Below are positions 1 to 5,006 of a stretch of 5,006 bases of DNA, piece by piece. Below the pieces are notes generated by a model. It saw only the letters and a program-made list of their open reading frames with translations. It ran no database searches and had not been told where the DNA came from. The DNA is taken from assembly GCA_026984275.1 (NCBI GenBank), contig JALSSM010000045.1:1-5006 (forward strand), in the 5' to 3' direction. This stretch comes from Gammaproteobacteria bacterium (GTDB lineage: Bacteria > Pseudomonadota > Gammaproteobacteria > CAJXQU01). Each line of letters opens with the position of its first letter. Position 1 is the stretch's first letter. The translations under genes and the position numbers were made by a program.

Positions 1-1291
1 GTCTTGCTCCACCTTCTTTACGATTCTCCAGATTAACCTGGCCCTGGTGAGCCTCGACGATACGCCGAACAATGGCCAGCCCAAGTCCATTACCATCCAC
101 TCCCCTGGTGGTATAGAAAGCATCAAATATTTTGGATAAATGCTCAACCGGAACACCATTTCCTCTATCTTCTATTTTGATTTCAACGGTAGTCTCCTGC
201 GAACAAACCCGGATCACAATTTCTCCTTCTTTCTGGCCACTTTGAGCTGCATTGAGAATAACATTAAGCAGCACATCACGTATCGCCTCCTTCTGAACAT
301 TAATCTGAGGTAAATTCTCTGCAATATCTTTTTCTATTGTCAGATTATGTTGTTTAAGCACTGGCTCAGCAAGTCGAATAGCATCATCGATCAGACCCTC
401 AAGATCGACTGATTCAAAGGCGTCATCATGATGACGAGTCAGATCAAGAAAACCACTCAGTTTTTCATTGAGTTTAACGATGTCCTGATCAAGTTCATCA
501 ATGATCTCATCGGCATCATCTGGTGAAACTATTAGGGCCTTAACGTTCGCACGTAAGGCCATAAGTGGGTTGCGTAGATCGTGTACCAGTTGAGCTGCCA
601 TCTCGGTCATCGAGGCCCGTTGGTAGATTTTCTGAAAGTGATTTTCAATTTTCCGAGTCGAGCGCATGGCCTGAACCGTAATCATCAAAGCGAGCAAAAT
701 ACTAATCCAGCCGATAACTCCAAACCAGATAGTTGCATTCCTGATTCTCTTTAATCCAGCATTTACCTGTTCTAATAACAGTGCCCGGTCAAAGCCGAAA
801 TCCATTCTAATCAGAGGTTCAGTTTCAGAACTTAGATCAAACCGAATATAAAAAATAGCTTCTGTCTCATTATGTAGTCGATCAGTTGCCGGAGCATCCA
901 TACTGGCTCGTAATGCATTAGCTGGTAAAGATAATGTGTTCTGTAACAAAGACATGCCTTTATGATCATTGATTATATCCAGGCCGCTATTTTGGTCTCG
1001 CACAGTGACTTTCAATAATTCAGGATAATCAACAAATAATGCCTCCACATCATTAACTAGTAGTGATCTGTCAGATTTTATTAATGAGACCACATCATCA
1101 GATGAGGTCATTTTTTTCGCTAAAGGTTCAATTGCAGCCAGAATCTCATTGATCAGCAGATCTGTTTCAACAACTTTCACTTGGTGATACAACCAGGCTC
1201 CACCACCGCCGACAACGAGCAAATAAAGTATGAGCAAAACGGCATAAGGAATCACGACGAGTCTGATAATTGCAAAGTTTGAGCGGATCAT
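1..1291 (-). CDS. Membrane sensor histidine kinase (3' end cut by window edge)
   Basis: Two-component sensor kinase of the inner membrane; 430 residues are visible from ATG at 1291 and the last few lie beyond position 1. Residues about 8-34 form TM1, with a run of four glycines at 28-31. Residues about 36-185 form an extracytoplasmic sensor region with no motif I recognise, and 186-209 form TM2. The kinase core follows: H-box VHDLRNPL with the phospho-acceptor His237 (codon 583-581), N-box NVILNAAQSG with Asn343 and Asn347, G1 box EDRGNGVP with Asp375, and G2 box GNGLGLAIV around 400-408. All boxes are intact, so the enzyme should be active. The HDLRNPL box is reminiscent of NtrB-like kinases. 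The ATG overlaps the stop of a small upstream frame (ATGA), and only a weak, distant AAAGG precedes it, which suggests translational coupling. A response regulator may lie to the left; this is inference. The stimulus is unknown. Confidence 0.93.
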   Translation of the reverse strand, partial: MIRSNFAIIRLVVIPYAVLLILYLLVVGGGGAWLYHQVKVVETDLLINEILAAIEPLAKKMTSSDDVVSLIKSDRSLLVNDVEALFVDYPELLKVTVRDQNSGLDIINDHKGMSLLQNTLSLPANALRASMDAPATDRLHNETEAIFYIRFDLSSETEPLIRMDFGFDRALLLEQVNAGLKRIRNATIWFGVIGWISILLALMITVQAMRSTRKIENHFQKIYQRASMTEMAAQLVHDLRNPLMALRANVKALIVSPDDADEIIDELDQDIVKLNEKLSGFLDLTRHHDDAFESVDLEGLIDDAIRLAEPVLKQHNLTIEKDIAENLPQINVQKEAIRDVLLNVILNAAQSGQKEGEIVIRVCSQETTVEIKIEDRGNGVPVEHLSKIFDAFYTTRGVDGNGLGLAIVRRIVEAHQGQVNLENRKEGGAR

Positions 1292-1452
1292 GACTGTTTA
1301 TTAGTACCTTTTCTAACCTGTCTTTTGAAATCAAGATAATTATTTAAAGAGTGATTTACATTATCCGCAAAGGTCTCTGGGATCAATATTCCTGCTGGAG
1401 TTTTGATCATTAAACAGGTCTGGTTTTCTTTTAAGAATTTTTTGATATTCAT
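1288..1452 (-). CDS. Small hypothetical protein overlapping the kinase start
   Basis: An unrecognised small frame of 54 residues if translated from ATG at 1452. The frame stays open upstream to a TTG at 1521, which would give 77 residues. The protein is basic and polar (start MNIKKFLKENQ, end VRKGTNKQS), with no clear membrane segment or known motif. The argument for it being real is that its TGA (1290-1288) overlaps the kinase ATG by four bases, a common arrangement in coupled operons. Against it, neither start has a convincing ribosome binding site, and the stretch is short and AT-rich. The TTG start lies only about ten bases past a possible -10 box and would be nearly leaderless, so I prefer the ATG. 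It could be a co-transcribed accessory protein, a translated leader for the kinase, a remnant of a longer gene, or chance. Confidence 0.42.
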   Translation of the reverse strand: MNIKKFLKENQTCLMIKTPAGILIPETFADNVNHSLNNYLDFKRQVRKGTNKQS

Positions 1453-1530
1453 TGAAAATGTCAGGCGAGATGACGAATTGTCAAAAATTAATTTCTGATA
1501 TCTGAACAGCAAGAAATACAAAACGCACTA

Positions 1531-1536
1531 TTTATA
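1531..1536 (-). promoter_or_regulatory. Possible -10 box for the small ORF-kinase operon
   Basis: On the minus strand this reads TATAAA, in a good position to start transcription toward the small frame and the kinase. No convincing -35 hexamer lies 16-18 bases upstream, so it would be a weak or activator-dependent promoter. A second minus-strand candidate, TTGACA at 1484-1479, has a good -35 but only a poor -10. Neither is firm. Confidence 0.25.
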
Positions 1537-1574
1537 ACCTTTGTTAATGTCCTTTAATTTTCAGAAAAATCATA

Positions 1575-1604
1575 TTGACAAGGAAAATAATTCAGGAATA
1601 TATT
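1575..1604 (+). promoter_or_regulatory. Sigma70-type promoter for the PA3496-like gene
   Basis: A perfect -35 TTGACA (1575-1580) is separated by 18 bases from TATATT (1599-1604), a 5/6 match to the -10 consensus. This would start transcription near 1611 and leave a leader of about 90 bases before the ATG at 1699. A TATAAT at 1641-1646 is an alternative -10, but its -35 is poor. The spacer and -10 are overlapped by an inverted repeat that could be an operator. Confidence 0.55.
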
Positions 1605-1608
1605 TTCC
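1582..1608. repeat. Inverted repeat over the divergent promoter
   Basis: GGAAAATA (1582-1589) is exactly complementary to TATTTTCC (1601-1608). Inside it, ATTC (1590-1593) pairs with GAAT (1596-1599). Together this makes a 12-bp near-dyad with one unpaired A (1600) and a two-base centre. It covers most of the spacer and the -10 box of the plus-strand promoter, the place expected for a repressor site. I do not recognise the binding protein. It is AT-rich, so chance cannot be excluded. Confidence 0.4.
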
Positions 1609-1698
1609 CAACATTAGATAGAGAAAGTATCAATATATTTTATAATGTTATTACCTGCTACTGCCTGACTGAACCAACTATTCTGTACAAGTGATCGA

Positions 1699-1902
1699 AT
1701 GTCAAAAGAACAGGAAATAAATGACGACACAGATATCATCATCGATGATGATTTAACTGATATCGAGTCTACCGATCTGAGCCTGGAGATTCCAGATCCC
1801 TCCCAAAAAATCTCAGCCCGCCGTAAAATCGAACTTTTACTGGAAGAAAAGAGACTTAGCCGGGAGATGAAGTTTTTTGATTTTGATGAAGACTTTGAAT
1901 AA
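1699..1902 (+). CDS. PA3496-family small acidic protein
   Basis: A 67-residue soluble protein in two parts. The N-terminal half (residues about 4-35) is highly acidic and low in complexity, rich in Asp, Glu, Ile and Thr. The C-terminal half (39-58) has the basic, probably helical segment SARRKIELLLEEKRLSREM, followed by the aromatic-acidic tail FFDFDEDFE. An R-R-x-I-E...EEKRL-x-R-E core with an acidic tail matches what I know of the small gammaproteobacterial proteins named PA3496 family, putative envelope integrity. That functional label is weak, and no signal peptide or membrane segment is visible. The ATG at 1699 is the only reasonable start; its ribosome binding site is weak. The gene stands alone, divergent from the kinase operon, with a TTGACA/TATATT promoter about 100 bases upstream. 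The length is normal for such proteins. Existence is likely, function unknown. Confidence 0.75.
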   Translation: MSKEQEINDDTDIIIDDDLTDIESTDLSLEIPDPSQKISARRKIELLLEEKRLSREMKFFDFDEDFE

Positions 1903-2072
1903 AAATACTTTCTCTACATAAACAGTAACATGAATCCGCGTAATTCACTGAAAATAATGCGTTTAATTTTTCATCTGTATTAGCTACTGATCCGATAAAA
2001 CCGTACCGCTGTCTTATTACTTCTCTTAACCCACCTTTTCTTACTAATTATCTTTAAACATTAGCTTATAAC
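1903..2072. other. Intergenic stretch without a recognisable gene
   Basis: AT-rich sequence after the PA3496-like gene. I see no tRNA and no strong intrinsic terminator: the only hairpin near the gene end is TGAAT/ATTCA around a 7-base loop at about 1931-1947, with no T-tract directly after it. A pyrimidine-rich tract spans about 2010-2055. The following bases (2073-2178) form the regulatory region of the next gene and are listed separately. Confidence 0.5.
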
Positions 2073-2130
2073 GACTAAGCTTAGTCATGCCTGACTAAAT
2101 CTATTGCATAATAGGGATCTGCAATTAGTC
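2073..2130. promoter_or_regulatory. Cluster of four GACTAA/TTAGTC half-sites (putative operator)
   Basis: The six-base word GACTAA or its complement occurs four times: GACTAA at 2073-2078, TTAGTC at 2081-2086, GACTAA at 2093-2098 and TTAGTC at 2125-2130. The first two form a perfect 14-bp palindrome, GACTAAGCTTAGTC. The last two form a wider inverted pair. Spacings between half-sites are near whole helical turns (20 bases between the two GACTAA copies, 32 between the outer pair starts). The last half-site lies exactly where the -35 of the downstream TATAAT promoter should be. This suggests a dimeric regulator acting on the PuuD-like gene; I cannot name its family. Confidence 0.55.
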
Positions 2131-2153
2131 TATGTTGGTTGCATTTTTATAAT
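2125..2153 (+). promoter_or_regulatory. Likely promoter of the PuuD-like gene (perfect -10, no -35)
   Basis: A perfect TATAAT -10 box lies at 2148-2153. At the 17-base spacing the -35 position (2125-2130) reads TTAGTC, a poor match to TTGACA but one of the repeated regulatory half-sites. Transcription would begin near 2160 and give a leader of about 19 bases containing only the ribosome binding site. A weaker -10-like CATAAT is at 2107-2112. Confidence 0.5.
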
Positions 2154-2166
2154 TGAGTTGAAATCC

Positions 2167-2173
2167 GGGGGGA
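2167..2173 (+). promoter_or_regulatory. Ribosome binding site deciding the PuuD-like start
   Basis: The purine run GGGGGGA ends five bases before the ATG at 2179 and fixes that start over the in-frame TTG at 2104. The TTG would add 25 residues with no family resemblance and lies upstream of the probable transcription start. The run of six Gs is an unusual form of Shine-Dalgarno. Confidence 0.6.
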
Positions 2174-2178
2174 TTATT

Positions 2179-2817
2179 ATGATTTATATAGACTTTCTGA
2201 CACGCTGGGGACATGTCCTGTTTGGCATTACCTGGATTGGACTGTTGTATTATTTTAACTTTGTACAGGGCGAATACTTTAAAGAAGCTACTGCAGATGC
2301 AAAATCAGATGCAGTCAAAAAACTGGCTCCCAGAGCACTATGGTGGTTTCGCTGGGGGGCGATGGGTACCTTTTTAACAGGTCTCTATTTATATGCAAAA
2401 CTGGGTGGTTCAGCGAATGCTTATATTGCTGTAGGCGCTCTTGCAGGTACTATCATGTTTTTGAATGTCTGGCTGATCATCTGGCCAGCACAAAAAATCG
2501 TTTGTGGAATTGTTGATGGTGATGCTTCAGTAGCAGCACCAAAAGCTGCCTTAGCCTCACGGACAAACACATTGTTATCTGCAACCATGCTCATGGGTAT
2601 GCTCGGTTCCAAACACGGTATCCCGGGTGGAAATGCATTAACAGCCATTGCCGGAAATGGTCTTTCCTTAGGCGTTATTTTTGCACTATTGATCATTCTC
2701 TTATTGGGGATCAATGGCGTAGTCGGAAAAATGGGACCTATGGCCAGTGTGAAGGGTGTTATTCACAGCAGCATTGCTTTAGCTGTAATTTTATTCGGTA
2801 TTATCAATTTTCTGTGA
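2179..2817 (+). CDS. PuuD-like membrane protein (urate oxidase N-terminal domain only)
   Basis: A 212-residue integral membrane protein of the family called urate hydroxylase PuuD or urate oxidase N-terminal domain (Pfam Urate_ox_N). Recognised by GHVLFGITWIGLLYYFNFVQ at 11-30, the Trp-rich PRALWWFRWG at 51-60, NVWLIIWPAQK near 96-106 and SRTNTLLSATMLMGM near 127-141. About six membrane segments are visible: 12-30, 56-75, 81-103, 129-143, 161-180 and 193-212. Full PuuD (roughly 400 residues) carries a C-terminal cytochrome c domain after the membrane part. Here the frame stops after the membrane part and no CxxCH haem motif is present, so electron transfer would need a separate partner. Short versions are often labelled urate hydroxylase by similarity only, and no other purine-breakdown gene is nearby, so the substrate is unproven. 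His12, in the first helix, is a candidate ligand residue. The gene is a single transcription unit with its own promoter region and terminator. Confidence 0.85.
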   Translation: MIYIDFLTRWGHVLFGITWIGLLYYFNFVQGEYFKEATADAKSDAVKKLAPRALWWFRWGAMGTFLTGLYLYAKLGGSANAYIAVGALAGTIMFLNVWLIIWPAQKIVCGIVDGDASVAAPKAALASRTNTLLSATMLMGMLGSKHGIPGGNALTAIAGNGLSLGVIFALLIILLLGINGVVGKMGPMASVKGVIHSSIALAVILFGIINFL

Positions 2818-2844
2818 TCACACAAATTCATTTTCTCTGTCACG

Positions 2845-2874
2845 AAAGGGCTACTTTGCAAGTAGCCCTTTTTG
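2845..2874 (+). terminator. Rho-independent terminator of the PuuD-like gene
   Basis: AAAGGGCTACTT (2845-2856) pairs perfectly with AAGTAGCCCTTT (2860-2871) around a TGC loop, giving a 12-bp stem with a G+C centre. The stem runs into TTTTTGTTT, a good U-tract on the plus strand. It begins 28 bases after the stop codon and isolates this gene from the GGDEF gene downstream. Confidence 0.93.
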
Positions 2875-2962
2875 TTTAGTAGAGAAGAAATTTTAGATAA
2901 AAATCGGAACTGGTGTCATTTCCCGCTTGGAATAACTTTGAATAATTCTCAGCCAGTAATAC

Positions 2963-2978
2963 CCTTTAATTCTAAAGG
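2963..2978. repeat. Short inverted repeat upstream of the GGDEF gene
   Basis: CCTTTA (2963-2968) and TAAAGG (2973-2978) form a perfect 6-bp dyad around ATTC in the 175-base gap before the diguanylate cyclase. It could be a regulator site or a small leader hairpin. No convincing sigma70 promoter was found beside it; the gap is otherwise featureless AT-rich DNA with a weak AAGG about 11 bases before the ATG at 3050. Confidence 0.25.
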
Positions 2979-3049
2979 TTAAAGCATCCTGATGATTAGC
3001 CGATACCTCAATTACAAGTAATCAATAATGTAATAAGGCTTAATCAATC

Positions 3050-4096
3050 ATGACTTCCCTAGTAGAAGCCAGACAGTATGAAATTGAGAATTCAATGCTT
3101 TTATCGGCTTATAAACTGACGAGCCATAAAGATTATGTTTCTCTTACAAGGTGTTTTCTCTCATTCCTGCATGAAATTGATGCTATAAAAAAAGCACATG
3201 TTTATGAAGTCTATGGTAGAAAAGTCGTTGGGGTTGATCAGTCCCGATCTAAAAAGCCTTTTGTTGAAAAACTGGTACTCAAAGAAGTTATTAATATCCT
3301 CAATAAACCGTTCCCTATTGAAGAAGGGATCAAAGATTATCCTGACGTTTCCAAATTACATAAGAATTTTTCAACAGAGACTCAAGATGGTTTATTGCAG
3401 AGTACTTTCCCTGTTTATAATGATTCAGCCCTGGAACGAGTGTTGGTCATTGAATCTGAATTTCTTTCTGAAAAAGATTGGGCGACCGTTCTGTTTGCCC
3501 TCAATATTTACAGCAATATATTGACGATTATTGACGACAAGGATCGTGACCGTCTGACGGGTTTATTAAACCGATACACTTTTGATAACCAGGTCTCAAA
3601 GATTATAGAATTCTCACAAAAACAAACATTAATCGACCGTGGCGAATGTAAAAAAACATCTTGGCTAGCTATTCTTGATATAGATTTATTCAAGCAGGTT
3701 AATGATAAATATGGTCATCTCACCGGTGACGAGGTTCTATTCCAGTTTTCAAAACTAATGGAACAAAGTTTTCGTTACACAGATATCCTGTTCAGATATG
3801 GTGGAGAGGAGTTTGTTGTTATTCTGAATGGCTGCTCCAGAGATGGGGCCTGCAAAGGCCTGGAAAGATTCCGAAAAACCGTTGAGTCTTACTTATTTCC
3901 AAAAGTTGGAAAAGTTACTGTGAGCATAGGCTTTATTCAATTATTTTCTGATAATGCGCCCGGTGTACTGATCGAAGAAGCGGATAAGGCTTTATATCAT
4001 GCAAAAAAATCAGGACGAAACAGAATAGTCAGTTATCTTGATCTTCTTGAAGAAACAGGTGAGAGAGGAGCTGTACACCTGCCGAATTCAGGTTGA
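3050..4096 (+). CDS. Soluble GGDEF diguanylate cyclase
   Basis: A 348-residue cytoplasmic protein predicted to make cyclic di-GMP from two GTP. The N-terminal part (about 1-160) has no membrane segment and no motif I can name; it may be a divergent GAF-like sensor or dimerisation domain. It is linked through DDKDRDRLTGLLNR (162-175), the usual DxLTGLxNR entry, to a complete GGDEF domain at about 166-328. Catalytic features are intact: metal-binding region LDIDLFKQVND (209-219), YGHLTGDEVL (221-230), active-site GGEEF (251-255) and ADKALYHAKKSGRN (311-324). The inhibitory I-site RxxD is present as Arg242-Tyr-Thr-Asp245, nine residues before the GGEEF glycine, so feedback inhibition by product is expected. 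No EAL or HD-GYP domain is fused. The ATG at 3050 has a weak AAGG about 11 bases upstream. The stop abuts the stop of convergent purK with no gap. Confidence 0.94.
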   Translation: MTSLVEARQYEIENSMLLSAYKLTSHKDYVSLTRCFLSFLHEIDAIKKAHVYEVYGRKVVGVDQSRSKKPFVEKLVLKEVINILNKPFPIEEGIKDYPDVSKLHKNFSTETQDGLLQSTFPVYNDSALERVLVIESEFLSEKDWATVLFALNIYSNILTIIDDKDRDRLTGLLNRYTFDNQVSKIIEFSQKQTLIDRGECKKTSWLAILDIDLFKQVNDKYGHLTGDEVLFQFSKLMEQSFRYTDILFRYGGEEFVVILNGCSRDGACKGLERFRKTVESYLFPKVGKVTVSIGFIQLFSDNAPGVLIEEADKALYHAKKSGRNRIVSYLDLLEETGERGAVHLPNSG

Positions 4097-5006
4097 TTAA
4101 GTTCCCGCATGAACAAGAGAATCCACCTGCACCAGAATCTCTTTCAAATTATTTTCGGTTTCTCCACAGACAGTAATATGACCGATCTTCCGCCCCGGTC
4201 GTGGTGATTTACCATAAAGATGCAGGTGTGCACCGGGGATAGCCAGAACATCTGAAAGTTCAGGCAATTCTCCAATCAGATTCACCATCACTGAATATCC
4301 TACACCCTTTGTTGACCCCAGTGGAAAATCAATAACAGCTCTCATGTGATTTTCAAACTGACTGCAAACTGATCCTTCGATACTCCAGTGCCCGGAATTA
4401 TGCACACGGGGAGCCATTTCATTGGCCAGTAACTGATCACCTACCTGAAAGAATTCAATCGCAAGAACACCGACATAATCCAGTGCACCCAGAACTTTTC
4501 GGGCATGCTCCTCGGCAACACCCTGCACAGGATCATTCATCATGCTGGTGGAAAGTCTGATGATGCCATCCGTATGAACATTTTCTGCAATCGGATAAAA
4601 CACCGTTTCACCAGAAACACTTTTTACTGCAATAATAGAAACTTCACGATCAAAAGGTACGACTGATTCAAGAATGGCCGGCGCACCTTTTAGATTCTTC
4701 CAGGCGACTTCCAGATCAGTTCCTGCTCGTAACATCTGTTGTCCTTTGCCATCGTAACCCAGAGTACGGGTTTTCAGGATCGCCGGTAATCCGATTTCTT
4801 TAACGGCCTTTTTCAAAGACTCCAAACTGTCTATGTCTGCGAACTCGGCTGTCCCGATCCCCAGTTCTCGAAACAAGCGCTTTTCATTTAAACGATCACG
4901 TGCACAGGCGAGTGCTTTTGGTGGTGGATAAACAGGCACTTTATCCTGTAAATATTTGACAGCACTGGCGGGTACATTTTCAAATTCATAAGTGACCACA
5001 TCAACC
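4097..5006 (-). CDS. purK: PurK, N5-carboxyaminoimidazole ribonucleotide synthase (5' end beyond window)
   Basis: ATP-grasp enzyme of de novo purine synthesis: AIR + ATP + bicarbonate gives N5-CAIR, which PurE then rearranges to CAIR. About 302 C-terminal residues are visible. The frame stays open through 5006, and the first residues read VDVVTYEFENVP, an internal PurK motif, so the GTG at 4999 is not the start. Roughly 60-75 N-terminal residues, including the first nucleotide-fold glycine motif, are outside. Visible landmarks: PPPKAL..RDRLNEKRLFRELGI (about 4924-4856), the ATP-binding KTRTLGYDGKGQ (4774-4739), the PFDREVSI strand (near 4654-4630), and the family signature NEMAPRVHNSGHWSIEG (4423-4373), which carries the metal and carboxylate-site residues. 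Nothing looks broken. A purE partner is often adjacent upstream and would lie off the right edge; this is inference. No intrinsic terminator is visible after its stop. Confidence 0.95.
   Translation of the reverse strand, partial: VDVVTYEFENVPASAVKYLQDKVPVYPPPKALACARDRLNEKRLFRELGIGTAEFADIDSLESLKKAVKEIGLPAILKTRTLGYDGKGQQMLRAGTDLEVAWKNLKGAPAILESVVPFDREVSIIAVKSVSGETVFYPIAENVHTDGIIRLSTSMMNDPVQGVAEEHARKVLGALDYVGVLAIEFFQVGDQLLANEMAPRVHNSGHWSIEGSVCSQFENHMRAVIDFPLGSTKGVGYSVMVNLIGELPELSDVLAIPGAHLHLYGKSPRPGRKIGHITVCGETENNLKEILVQVDSLVHAGT

Noticed and set aside
1456..1484. Minus-strand promoter with TTGACA at 1484-1479 for the 54-residue frame and kinase
   Set aside because: The -35 is perfect, but the sequence 17-18 bases on (ACATTT or CATTTT) is a poor -10, and it would leave almost no leader before ATG 1452.
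1931..1947. TGAAT/ATTCA hairpin as terminator of the PA3496-like gene
   Set aside because: Only a 5-bp AT-rich stem with a 7-base loop and no adjoining T-tract.
1930..1983. 17-residue frame starting MNPRNSLK in the gap after the PA3496-like gene
   Set aside because: Too short, no ribosome binding site and no conserved feature; expected by chance.
2104..2178. Extension of the PuuD-like protein to an in-frame TTG at 2104
   Set aside because: The added 25 residues do not resemble the family, there is no ribosome binding site, the TTG sits inside the half-site cluster and upstream of the likely transcription start, while ATG 2179 has a strong purine run in front.
2421..2714. 97-codon open frame on the minus strand inside the PuuD-like gene
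   Set aside because: Antisense shadow of a well-supported membrane protein gene; no recognisable motif and no independent signals.
3198..3693. Open frames on both strands inside the GGDEF gene (3198-3524 plus, 3508-3693 minus)
   Set aside because: They overlap the intact diguanylate cyclase frame, have no family features and no ribosome binding sites; chance frames in AT-rich DNA.
4097..4999. GTG at 4999 as the true start of purK
   Set aside because: The frame is open to the window edge and the preceding codons continue a conserved PurK motif (DVVTYEFENVP), so the gene is truncated by the window rather than starting there.
2179..4999. A purine-metabolism gene cluster joining the PuuD-like gene and purK
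   Set aside because: They are on opposite strands, separated by a strong terminator and a diguanylate cyclase gene; proximity alone does not support a shared pathway.

Overview
The window looks like chromosomal DNA from an AT-leaning gammaproteobacterium. This rests on a small acidic protein resembling the PA3496 family, a gammaproteobacterial-type PurK, a membrane-only PuuD-like protein and a soluble GGDEF diguanylate cyclase. The species or order cannot be fixed from the sequence alone. No tRNA, rRNA, insertion sequence, CRISPR array or prophage gene was seen.

Layout. Positions 1-1291 (minus) hold most of a membrane sensor histidine kinase whose last few residues run off the left edge. A small unrecognised reading frame precedes it (minus, ending at 1288) and overlaps its start by the four bases ATGA, so the two may be translationally coupled. 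The divergent intergenic region (about 1522-1698) carries a good plus-strand promoter with an overlapping inverted repeat, and leads into a 67-residue acidic PA3496-like protein (1699-1902). The next gap (1903-2178) ends in a striking set of four GACTAA/TTAGTC half-sites in front of a perfect TATAAT box. These sit upstream of a six-helix membrane protein of the PuuD/urate-oxidase N-terminal family (2179-2817), which is closed by a strong intrinsic terminator. A cytoplasmic GGDEF protein (3050-4096, plus) follows. It converges on purK (4097 to beyond 5006, minus) with no bases between the two stop codons.

How the parts relate. Two are signalling genes: a two-component sensor and a diguanylate cyclase with an intact product-inhibition motif. 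One is purine biosynthesis (PurK), and one belongs to a family named after purine breakdown (PuuD-like), but nothing here shows that these act together. The genes mostly look like separate transcription units. The most noteworthy non-coding signal is the GACTAA half-site cluster, whose last copy occupies the -35 position of the PuuD-like gene's likely promoter. Next comes the dyad lying on the promoter of the PA3496-like gene.
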